Shown: in pieces, positions 30,607 through 36,058 of the stretch
How the letters are laid out: the number at the start of each line of letters is the position of its first letter
Numbering within the stretch: the first letter of the stretch is position 1
Source: a virus
Length of the DNA: 52,466 nucleotides
IMG/VR virus record: IMGVR_UViG_3300028025_004744
Location: 1 to 52,466 of that record
Strand: one strand, 5' to 3'
The notes under the pieces: generated by a model
What the model was told of the DNA's origin: nothing
The model's database searches: none
The model's input: only the letters and a program-made list of their open reading frames with translations
Program-made: the position numbers and the translations under genes

Positions 30607-30837
30607 CCATGCAAAGGTTTGAAGGTTTGACAATATGAAGGTTTTATGGTAGGAGGTTTGGGGCCCCCAAGACATTACGAGCCCCCTCTTATAAATGCTC
30701 CATAAACCACTATCCTCCACTTTCCTCCACTTTGGGATAAATCTAAAAAATATCAGTAACATTTAATTGTGGATAACCTGTGGATAACTATGACATTTTA
30801 AGCATAAAACCTGTGTATAACTTTGTTAACCTTCATG

Positions 30838-30846
30838 TGGTACTAT
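30838..30846 (+). promoter_or_regulatory. Extended -10 (TGG-TACTAT), leaderless
   Basis: The -10 ends 6 nt before ATG 30853. Confidence 0.55.
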
Positions 30847-30852
30847 AGAGTT

Positions 30853-30984
30853 ATGGAATGTAAACACTACTATGAAATTGACTTAGATGGCAAGGTAACT
30901 TGCTCTAATTGTCATGCTGTAGTAGATGAAATTGAAACATACGATAACGACTTTTGGTCATCACAAATGAGTTTTGAGGAATAA
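30853..30984 (+). CDS. 43-aa zinc-ribbon peptide
   Basis: ECKHYYEIDLDGKVTCSNCH: C/H and CxxC pairs with a GKVTCSNCHAVV knuckle similar to transcription-factor-type ribbons. Leaderless. Confidence 0.62.
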   Translation: MECKHYYEIDLDGKVTCSNCHAVVDEIETYDNDFWSSQMSFEE

Positions 30985-30985
30985 T

Positions 30986-31177
30986 ATGCTAACACTAACC
31001 CTAATTCTAATCACATGGTATGTCACAAAGGTGTACTATACAAGAACCTTAACTATCCAAACACCAGTCAAAGAAGAAGGTCCTATGGTACATGCTACAT
31101 GTGCTAAGTGTTCTCAAACCATCTATACCCATAGAGACAACCTTCGTGCTCCATACTACTGTCTAGCCTGTAAGTAG
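30986..31177 (+). CDS. 63-aa membrane-anchored zinc ribbon
   Basis: ATG 30986 begins right after the previous stop. An N-terminal membrane helix (MLTLTLILITWYVTKVYY) is followed by HATCAKCSQTIYTHRDNL then YYCLACK, a CxxC...CxxC ribbon placed in the cytosol or periplasm depending on orientation. Unknown role. Confidence 0.65.
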   Translation: MLTLTLILITWYVTKVYYTRTLTIQTPVKEEGPMVHATCAKCSQTIYTHRDNLRAPYYCLACK

Positions 31178-31193
31178 CCAGGGTATATAAGTA

Positions 31194-31514
31194 TTACGAA
31201 CACTCCTTTATAGCCTTATTGACCATACGGATCAATATCCTCCTGGTTACTTTATTTGCATCAAATGTCTCCGTATATCCCCCATGAGGCATTTGTTCTT
31301 TAGTTAGATAGTATCCGTATCTATCCCTTAGTGTTTTTAGTACTATAGTTTCTACTTCTTTTGCCTTATACCGTTCAAAAAAATGCCAATACTTAATTAA
31401 GATCCAACCCTTGGTCCTGTGGCTTGCAAACCTTTTACCTGAGATATCTGATATGCCTATCTTAATAGCCTTATGCTCTGGGCTGTATAGTAGGTATAGT
31501 ATTGCTTGCTCCAT
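31194..31514 (-). CDS. GIY-YIG (T5orf172-like) nuclease
   Basis: A 106-aa protein. LYLLYSPEHKAIKIGIS is the GIY-YIG core (here YLLY...KIG), followed by R at KRFASHR and W in GWILIKYW, and E in EVETIVLK as the metal-binding glutamate. The length fits a single GIY-YIG domain. Leaderless start from a TATAAT 6 nt upstream, on the opposite strand to its neighbours, which suggests an inserted homing-type gene. Confidence 0.75.
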   Translation of the reverse strand: MEQAILYLLYSPEHKAIKIGISDISGKRFASHRTKGWILIKYWHFFERYKAKEVETIVLKTLRDRYGYYLTKEQMPHGGYTETFDANKVTRRILIRMVNKAIKECS

Positions 31515-31535
31515 GCCCTTATTATAGGCTATACT
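31506..31535 (+). promoter_or_regulatory. Divergent leaderless promoter, plus side
   Basis: TTGCTC, 18 nt, TATACT (31530-31535), then 6 nt to ATG 31542. The minus-strand -10 TATAAT (31521-31526) lies 3 nt away. Confidence 0.55.
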
Positions 31536-31541
31536 AAGGCT

Positions 31542-31706
31542 ATGCTATCCAAAAAGGAAAAACAGGATTTGCAACAAAAATATTTTAATAAAGTAAGATT
31601 AAATAATAAAGAACTCTGGAGCCTATGCTATATATGCTCTAAACCTAGATATTCCTTTAGCCCTGTAGAGAATATACCTATGCCTGTGTGTAAGGAGCAT
31701 TCTTGA
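31542..31706 (+). CDS. 54-aa Cys-containing protein
   Basis: MLSKKEKQDLQQKYFNKVRL then LCYICSKPRYSF and MPVCKEH: a basic helix and a CxxC...CxxH ribbon. The 31542 ATG fits a leaderless start; an earlier in-frame ATG at 31506 lies inside the GIY-YIG gene. Confidence 0.58.
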   Translation: MLSKKEKQDLQQKYFNKVRLNNKELWSLCYICSKPRYSFSPVENIPMPVCKEHS

Positions 31707-31731
31707 CATACCCTGGCAAAATTGGTAAAAT
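31703..31731 (+). promoter_or_regulatory. TTGACA-N17-TAAAAT promoter, leaderless
   Basis: Perfect -35, 17-nt spacer, -10 TAAAAT, then 6 nt to ATG 31738. Confidence 0.7.
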
Positions 31732-31737
31732 TGGTAT

Positions 31738-32310
31738 ATGGAAACTAAGGTTTGCAAAAAATGTCAAAAGACCTGCCTTGTCATAGATTTTTATAAAGGT
31801 CAGTCACAATGTAAGCCCTGTGCTAAAGAGTATGCTAGGGCTTGGGCAAAGGCTAATCCAGAAAAATATAAAAAGCAATGGCAAAAACAAAACAAAAAGC
31901 GTTGGGTGCAACAAAAGCAAGACCAAGCCTATATGACTAAGAAGGCCATTTATCGTCAAGAAAATAGCGAGAAGCGTGTAGCAACTGCTAAGGCTTGGAA
32001 TCAAGCAAACCGTGAAAGGTTTACCCTTCATGTAGCAAACGCTCATATCAAACGTAAGATAGCCAAAGAAGCCAAGGCATATAAGATACTAGATAAAGAG
32101 TATAAGAGGCTCTATAACTCTCCCTGTGCCTTTTGCGGGGCTAGGGAAAAGATTACGATGGATCACATTATTCCCATATCTAGGTCAGGAAACCACTCAA
32201 TTGGAAATCTTCAACCTTTGTGTAGGTCTTGTAACTCCAGTAAAAAATCTAGGTTAGTCTCAGAGTATAAATACTATTTGAGCAAGTTGAAGGCTGTTAA
32301 CCAAGGGTGA
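31738..32310 (+). CDS. HNH endonuclease with N-terminal zinc ribbon
   Basis: A 190-aa protein. KVCKKCQKTCLVIDFYKGQS-x-CKPC forms an N-terminal ribbon, a long basic helix rich in Trp, Lys and Gln follows (YKKQWQKQNKKRW), and the HNH core is CAFCGAREKITMDHIIPISR, then NLQPLCRSCNSSK. The DH, the N and the CxxC pairs are intact. Probably a free-standing homing endonuclease. Leaderless start with a near-consensus promoter. Confidence 0.87.
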   Translation: METKVCKKCQKTCLVIDFYKGQSQCKPCAKEYARAWAKANPEKYKKQWQKQNKKRWVQQKQDQAYMTKKAIYRQENSEKRVATAKAWNQANRERFTLHVANAHIKRKIAKEAKAYKILDKEYKRLYNSPCAFCGAREKITMDHIIPISRSGNHSIGNLQPLCRSCNSSKKSRLVSEYKYYLSKLKAVNQG

Positions 32311-32358
32311 GTCGTTAGACTCAGGGGAAGGTTTATTAACTCCTATTTTGCGCCGAAC

Positions 32359-32387
32359 TTGACATACTTATCGCCGAACTGTATACT
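32359..32387 (+). promoter_or_regulatory. TTGACA-N17-TATACT promoter, leaderless
   Basis: Ideal hexamers and spacing; 6 nt from the -10 to ATG 32394. Confidence 0.75.
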
Positions 32388-32393
32388 TGATAT

Positions 32394-32840
32394 ATGAAAC
32401 CAACAGCCCACATATATGACGTAGATGGCACTCTTGCCAATGTTGATCCTTATTTACACCTTATTCGTGGCTCTGATAGGGATTACGATGCCTTTCATTC
32501 TGCCTCTATTGATGCCCTGCCAAATATTGAGGTAATAGAGATGCTTAATAATTCTGTTAGCGATGGACACTCTATTCTAATTGTTACATCACGAAAAGAA
32601 AAGTACCGTGGTCTTACATCAATGTGGCTTGCAAAGAATAACATCAGATCACATGGTCTTTTTATGAGAGCAGATGATGATAGACGACCAGACTATGAAG
32701 CAAAGAAAGATATGCTTGATAAGATTACTCAACTATGGGATGTCACACACGCAGTAGATGATAACCCAAATGTGATAAGATTGTGGGAAGACAATAAGAT
32801 TCCTACAACAAAGATAGGAAGTTGGGACGGTGTAAAATGA
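32394..32840 (+). CDS. HAD phosphatase (Pnkp 3'-phosphatase-like)
   Basis: A 148-aa protein. YDVDGTLAN supplies HAD motif I (D9 nucleophile, D11), ILIVTSRKEKYRG motif II, and VDDNPNVIRLW motif IV. LFMRADDDRRPDYEAKKDML closely follows the 3'-phosphatase domain of T4 polynucleotide kinase. No P-loop kinase domain is fused, so it would only clean 3'-phosphate ends of DNA or RNA. Leaderless; ATGA-coupled to the next gene. Confidence 0.85.
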   Translation: MKPTAHIYDVDGTLANVDPYLHLIRGSDRDYDAFHSASIDALPNIEVIEMLNNSVSDGHSILIVTSRKEKYRGLTSMWLAKNNIRSHGLFMRADDDRRPDYEAKKDMLDKITQLWDVTHAVDDNPNVIRLWEDNKIPTTKIGSWDGVK

Positions 32841-33004
32841 GTTTAGATGATATGTTATTACGAGAAGAAATTGCTAGGGCTATTGAAGCCATACCGCTTG
32901 GTGAAGACAATGCCCAGTTAAATGGATTGGGAATGCGTATGCTTGCTGCAAAGGTTGCAAGAGGAGACAAAAGTATGTTTGAAAGCCAGGTTGACTTTGA
33001 ATAA
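32837..33004 (+). CDS. 55-aa helical protein, unknown
   Basis: ATGA overlap with the phosphatase gene fixes the start (MSLDDMLLREEIARAIEAIP). A predicted helical bundle. No family recognised. Confidence 0.62.
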   Translation: MSLDDMLLREEIARAIEAIPLGEDNAQLNGLGMRMLAAKVARGDKSMFESQVDFE

Positions 33005-33113
33005 AAACGAATGTGCAAAGTGTGAAATGTCATACAAAGATCCTTTATTTTGGGAACTACACCAAACTATGACAGATAACAGAATTTGGTGTGCATATGC
33101 CAAAAGAACCTAA
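32997..33113 (+). CDS. 38-aa Cys-containing peptide (TTG start)
   Basis: TTG 32997, after an AGG, fits best; NECAKCEMSYKDPLF and RIWCAYAK give three cysteines and a possible His ligand. It overlaps the previous gene by 8 nt and the next by 17 nt. Confidence 0.45.
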   Translation: MNKNECAKCEMSYKDPLFWELHQTMTDNRIWCAYAKRT

Positions 33114-33210
33114 GATTACTAAGATGGATTGGCGCAGTCTTGGATATTGGCCAGTATACAAAGATGGAAAAAAGGTTTGGGAAAAAGATGATAAAGCATC
33201 AAAAGACTAA
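33097..33210 (+). CDS. 37-aa basic peptide
   Basis: The frame MPKEPKITKMDWRSLGYWPV ends KKVWEKDDKASKD. It overlaps neighbours on both sides, which is typical of this operon. Unknown. Confidence 0.42.
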   Translation: MPKEPKITKMDWRSLGYWPVYKDGKKVWEKDDKASKD

Positions 33211-33505
33211 TATACTTCCATTACGATGGATAGGAAATTTTTGTGGGGAATATGCTGGTAATCACCTTGTTAAGGCTATTGACTTAGATGAGGAATTAGA
33301 TAGTAACTTAGGGTTTCGTTATAAATACCACGCAAAAATGTGGGTACTGCTTAACAAACCTTACGAATGGTGGGGCACATATTACCAAGTAGATACTAAT
33401 AAATGGAAGAACGAGATAGATCAGATGAGAATTGATATGGCAGATGAAGGCTGGGATGATTACGATGCCTTTGGTAAAGCCTACTGGGATAAGGAAGAAG
33501 AATGA
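33188..33505 (+). CDS. 105-aa acidic protein, unknown
   Basis: ATG 33188 (MIKHQKTNILPLRWIGNFCG) is preferred, since the longer frame from 33086 would cover two other genes. AIDLDEELDSNLGFRYKYHA, then KPYEWWGTYYQV, and an acidic tail. No family recognised. ATGA overlap downstream. Confidence 0.58.
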   Translation: MIKHQKTNILPLRWIGNFCGEYAGNHLVKAIDLDEELDSNLGFRYKYHAKMWVLLNKPYEWWGTYYQVDTNKWKNEIDQMRIDMADEGWDDYDAFGKAYWDKEEE

Positions 33506-33669
33506 GAGAAATAAAAACATTTGAAGAACTAAAAAAACCAATCAACCTTACAGTTAAAACAAAATGTCCAGAAAAATGGATGCTTGTAGACAGAGAAACT
33601 GGACAGTTATATGTTGGTAATCAAATGGGAGTTTGGGATAGACTTGATCCAGTCATTAGAAATTCCTGA
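33502..33669 (+). CDS. 55-aa protein, unknown
   Basis: ATGA-coupled start (MREIKTFEELKKPINLTVKT) with a KCPEKWMLVDRETGQLYVGN hairpin as in small phage proteins. Overlaps the next frame. Confidence 0.58.
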   Translation: MREIKTFEELKKPINLTVKTKCPEKWMLVDRETGQLYVGNQMGVWDRLDPVIRNS

Positions 33670-33853
33670 TCCATTTCAAACCTTTGTAGCCAGAAAATAT
33701 GCTAACGCAAAAGGTTATGTTTATGACTTCTTTACTGGGGAATGGTCATACAAGTGTTTAACTTGTAAGAATGATATGTCTGCTCCATCCCGCAAAATTA
33801 TGACAAAGATTCGTTTATACCATACAAGAAATGAGTGCACAGGTGGATATTAA
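33611..33853 (+). CDS. 80-aa zinc-binding protein, start uncertain
   Basis: The conserved-looking part is YVYDFFTGEWSYKCLTCKND, then a basic helix with YHTRNEC: a CxxC...H...C ribbon. The longest frame begins ATG 33611, deep in the upstream gene; TTG 33644 is an alternative start. Unknown role. Confidence 0.5.
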   Translation: MLVIKWEFGIDLIQSLEIPDPFQTFVARKYANAKGYVYDFFTGEWSYKCLTCKNDMSAPSRKIMTKIRLYHTRNECTGGY

Positions 33854-33854
33854 T

Positions 33855-33974
33855 ATGTTATTAAATATACTTTGGGGTATGTTTTTTGGATACATAATTG
33901 CTACATTTCAGATAGCAAAACTGCTGGTTAAAAAGGGGTATCGTAGGTTTGATGAAATACCAGATAAAGATTAG
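33855..33974 (+). CDS. 39-aa single-helix membrane peptide
   Basis: An N-terminal membrane helix (MLLNILWGMFFGYIIATFQI), then a basic tail (KKGYRRFDE). It follows the previous stop by 1 nt. Confidence 0.5.
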   Translation: MLLNILWGMFFGYIIATFQIAKLLVKKGYRRFDEIPDKD

Positions 33975-34177
33975 TCTAAGACTAATGCATTGTCAAGCGG
34001 GACTTCAATAGTACTTGGCTCTTGACATCTTCTACAGTATGATCTAGGGTGGTCTGCGTATCTTTCTGCTGGTCCCGACAAAATTATCTGACCAGTTTTA
34101 TGCATACCAAGCAGTACATCATCTACTACTCTAGAATATACGATAGGGGTTAGAGTTCCCCTGCAAAATGCACACAT
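33971..34177 (-). CDS. 68-aa zinc-ribbon protein
   Basis: MCAFCRGTLTPIVY then SYCRRCQEPSTIEV: CxxC...CxxC. It lies on the minus strand, convergent by a 4-nt overlap with the membrane peptide, and starts leaderless 6 nt after TAGAAT. Confidence 0.65.
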   Translation of the reverse strand: MCAFCRGTLTPIVYSRVVDDVLLGMHKTGQIILSGPAERYADHPRSYCRRCQEPSTIEVPLDNALVLD

Positions 34178-34183
34178 CTTATA

Positions 34184-34189
34184 ATTCTA
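34184..34189 (-). promoter_or_regulatory. -10 TAGAAT (TGG-extended), leaderless
   Basis: 6 nt to the minus-strand ATG at 34177. Confidence 0.5.
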
Positions 34190-34242
34190 CCATACTTGCA
34201 ATACCGTCTTAAACCTGATAGAATAGGTATATAAGGAGAACG

Positions 34243-34344
34243 ATGTTTTGTAATTATTGTGGTAATAAGTTAGAGTACGGTGATTGTAATTATTGTAATG
34301 ATAATAACAATGCCCTTAGAGAATTTGAGGAAGAAGATGATTAA
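34243..34344 (+). CDS. 33-aa zinc-ribbon peptide
   Basis: MFCNYCGNKLEYGDCNYCND has the compact CxxC...CxxC form, then an acidic tail. AAGGAGAACG ribosome site. Confidence 0.6.
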   Translation: MFCNYCGNKLEYGDCNYCNDNNNALREFEEEDD

Positions 34345-34420
34345 TATTTTATTTTTGATCCCTGCATTTATTGCTGGGTATGTAGCATGTTATTTTGTTA
34401 TGACCTACAAGGTCAAGTAA
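34337..34420 (+). CDS. 27-aa single-helix membrane peptide
   Basis: MINILFLIPAFIAGYVACYF, then MTYKVK: one membrane helix with a basic end. Overlaps the upstream frame by 8 nt. Confidence 0.5.
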   Translation: MINILFLIPAFIAGYVACYFVMTYKVK

Positions 34421-34792
34421 ATTAAGGTTTGTAGCAAATGTGGGCTTAACTTAGATAAGTCCCAGTTTTCTCCATCTTCTGGTGGAAAATATTTAAGGCC
34501 AGAGTGTAGGTCTTGTGCTTCCAAATTGGCAAAGCAAAGGCTAGAACTAAGAAAAGTCTGGGGCTATCCAGAAGAAGATCACATCTGCCCTATCTGTTTA
34601 AAGAATGAAGAAGAACTTAAGGGTACTGGAGGAAATGCCAGTATCTGGGTAGTAGATCATGACCATATCACTAATAGTTTTAGAGGTCATATCTGCCATA
34701 ACTGTAACCGTGGTCTTGGTGTATTCCAAGATAATGTTGATAGATTAGAAAGAGCAATTAACTACTTAAGCACCAGTAGCCAAGTTGGTTAA
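34421..34792 (+). CDS. Endonuclease VII-like nuclease, likely AUU start
   Basis: The classical core is HICPICLKNEEEL, VVDHDHITNSFRGHICHNCN and LGVFQDNVDRLERAINYL, matching the recombination endonuclease VII family (Holliday-junction resolvase type). A TTG at 34526 would start inside the protein; upstream in the same frame lies VCSKCGLNLDKSQFS...CRSCASK, the N-terminal ribbon expected of the family, reachable only from an ATT directly after the previous stop (AAGG 9 nt upstream). The 3' end overlaps tRNA-Met. The total would be 123 aa, short but complete-looking. Confidence 0.78.
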   Translation: MKVCSKCGLNLDKSQFSPSSGGKYLRPECRSCASKLAKQRLELRKVWGYPEEDHICPICLKNEEELKGTGGNASIWVVDHDHITNSFRGHICHNCNRGLGVFQDNVDRLERAINYLSTSSQVG

Positions 34793-34843
34793 GGCACCGA
34801 ACTCATAATTCGGCTATCGTAGGTTCAAGTCCTACCTGGTGTA
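34770..34843 (+). tRNA. tRNA-Met (CAT)
   Basis: Acceptor GCACCAG/CTGGTGT, anticodon loop CTCATAA, canonical T-loop TTCAAGT. The first 23 nt overlap the endonuclease VII-like gene. CAT could also be an Ile tRNA if modified to lysidine; the sequence alone does not decide. Confidence 0.85.
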
Positions 34844-34847
34844 CTAA

Positions 34848-34921
34848 ACATCTGTAACTCAGTTGGTTAGAGTACCTGCCTTATATGCAGAGAGCCGAAG
34901 GTTCAAGTCCTTCCAGATGTA
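34848..34921 (+). tRNA. tRNA-Ile (TAT)
   Basis: Acceptor ACATCTG/CAGATGT, anticodon loop CTTATAT (TAT reads AUA), T-loop TTCAAGT. The top anticodon-stem pair is a C-A mismatch. UAU anticodons are rare in bacteria, so the tRNA may serve AUA-rich phage genes. Confidence 0.85.
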
Positions 34922-34925
34922 CTAC

Positions 34926-34996
34926 GGACCTAAAGCATTAAAGTGATGCTCAGGACTTTTAATCCTGAGAAGAAGGAGCATTACCTTCTAGGTCTA
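34926..34996 (+). tRNA. tRNA-Lys (TTT)-like with non-canonical elbow
   Basis: All four stems pair: GGACCTA/TAGGTCT, GCAT/ATGC, CAGGA/TCCTG and GAAGG/CCTTC, with anticodon loop CTTTTAA. But the D-loop is TAAAGTG (no GG), the T-loop is AGCATTA (no TTC) and position 8 is A. The residues that normally form the tRNA elbow are therefore missing, although the cloverleaf is intact. Confidence 0.68.
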
Positions 34997-35000
34997 CTAA

Positions 35001-35072
35001 ATCTCTGTAACTCAGCGGAAGAGTGACACCCTTCTAAGGTGTAGGTCGTAGGTTCAAATCCTACCAGAGATG
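35001..35072 (+). tRNA. tRNA-Arg (TCT)
   Basis: Acceptor ATCTCTG/CAGAGAT, anticodon loop CTTCTAA, T-loop TTCAAAT, G discriminator. Reads AGA. Confidence 0.9.
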
Positions 35073-35079
35073 CTATAAT
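35071..35079 (+). promoter_or_regulatory. Extended -10 (TGC-TATAAT) overlapping a tRNA 3' end
   Basis: The last 2 nt of tRNA-Arg form the TG of the extended -10. It would start the sugar cluster, whose first gene has AAAGGGG and a TTG start. Confidence 0.55.
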
Positions 35080-35101
35080 AGATTAAAACAAAGGGGTAAT
35101 C

Positions 35102-36058
35102 TTGGCTAATATAGTTTTTCTTGGTAATTTTGAAGTATCTTATAGTAGTGAGAATCATCATGCTAGTAGTCTAGAGTCTTTAGGCCATACCGTGACAAAA
35201 TTGCAGGAGCGTAAGGCTAAGACACAAACCATCCTAGAAAAAGCATTAGAGTCTGATCTGTTTATTTGGGTACATACACATGGCTGGGAAACCGTTGGGA
35301 ACATTACAATGGATGATGTTCTCAAACAACTAAACGCATCTGGTATTCCTACAATGACATACCACTTAGATCTATGGTTTGGATTAGATCGTCAGAAAGA
35401 CCTAAAGCATGATAGTTTCTATAGAACTATTGGTCACTTCTTTACTGTAGATAAACTTATGGCTGATTGGTTTGATCATAATACCGCCGTTAAAGGCCAC
35501 TTCATGCCTGCAGGAGTGTATGATAAAGAATGTTACATCCACCCAGACTATGACACACAAAACTTTGAGTACGATGTTATTTTTGTTGGCAGTAAAAGAT
35601 ATCATCATGAACATAAGTATCGTCCAGAACTAATTGACTTTTTAAGAAAGACATACGGCAAACGATTCCTACATGTTGGTGGAGATGGAGATACTGGAAC
35701 CATTCGTGGTGATGCGTTAAACCGTATCTATGCCAAGAGCAAGATTGCAGTAGGAGATAGCCTTAATATAGGTTTTGAGTATCCTTATTACACTAGTGAT
35801 AGATTGTTTGAGTCTACTGGTCGTGGTGGATTTACTATTTACCCAGAAATTAAGGGCTTAGATGAATATTTTATGCCTGATGAAGTTGTATTCTACAAGC
35901 ATGGAGACTTTAATAACTTAAAAGATAAGATAGATCAGTATATTGAAAACTCTTTGGTACGAGAAAGAATCAGAGTAAATGGACATAACCGTACAAAGAA
36001 AGAACATACATATGTTCATAGGTGGACTGCAATATTAAAAGAGTTGGGCATTAAATGA
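35102..36058 (+). CDS. Glycosyltransferase (GT-B, CgeB-like)
   Basis: A 318-aa protein starting at TTG after AAAGGGG. IVFLGNFEVSYSSENHHASS is the N-terminal Rossmann strand, VIFVGSKRYHHEHKYRP opens the second Rossmann lobe, and YTSDRLFESTGRGGFTIYPE is the C-terminal donor site seen in CgeB/Glyco_trans_1_2-type enzymes. The predicted sugar is unknown. ATGA overlap with the epimerase starts a seven-gene operon. Confidence 0.82.
   Translation: MANIVFLGNFEVSYSSENHHASSLESLGHTVTKLQERKAKTQTILEKALESDLFIWVHTHGWETVGNITMDDVLKQLNASGIPTMTYHLDLWFGLDRQKDLKHDSFYRTIGHFFTVDKLMADWFDHNTAVKGHFMPAGVYDKECYIHPDYDTQNFEYDVIFVGSKRYHHEHKYRPELIDFLRKTYGKRFLHVGGDGDTGTIRGDALNRIYAKSKIAVGDSLNIGFEYPYYTSDRLFESTGRGGFTIYPEIKGLDEYFMPDEVVFYKHGDFNNLKDKIDQYIENSLVRERIRVNGHNRTKKEHTYVHRWTAILKELGIK

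Larger units (their letters stand above)
30077..30852. repeat. Non-coding repeat tract with DnaA boxes (candidate origin)
   Basis: No supported gene in 776 nt. It contains ATTACGAAC at 30111, 30148, 30211 and 30350 plus two variants (30458, 30674); six TCAAACC words (30094-30507) and, further right, GGTTTGA at 30616 and 30624; two exact TTCCCAGGATTCTAG (30131, 30231) and a variant at 30478; an ATCCCCCGC/GCGGGGGAT hairpin (30370-30423); and three DnaA boxes (30768, 30779, 30812). AT-rich with opposite-orientation halves. Confidence 0.65.

Noticed and set aside
30544-30762. Minus-strand ORF of 72 aa in the 30-kb repeat tract
   Set aside because: No ribosome site, it spans the perfect plus-strand promoter and hairpin, and its composition is unlike neighbouring proteins.
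34526-34792. TTG 34526 as the start of the endonuclease VII gene
   Set aside because: It would drop the family's N-terminal Cys ribbon encoded just upstream in frame; kept only as an alternative.
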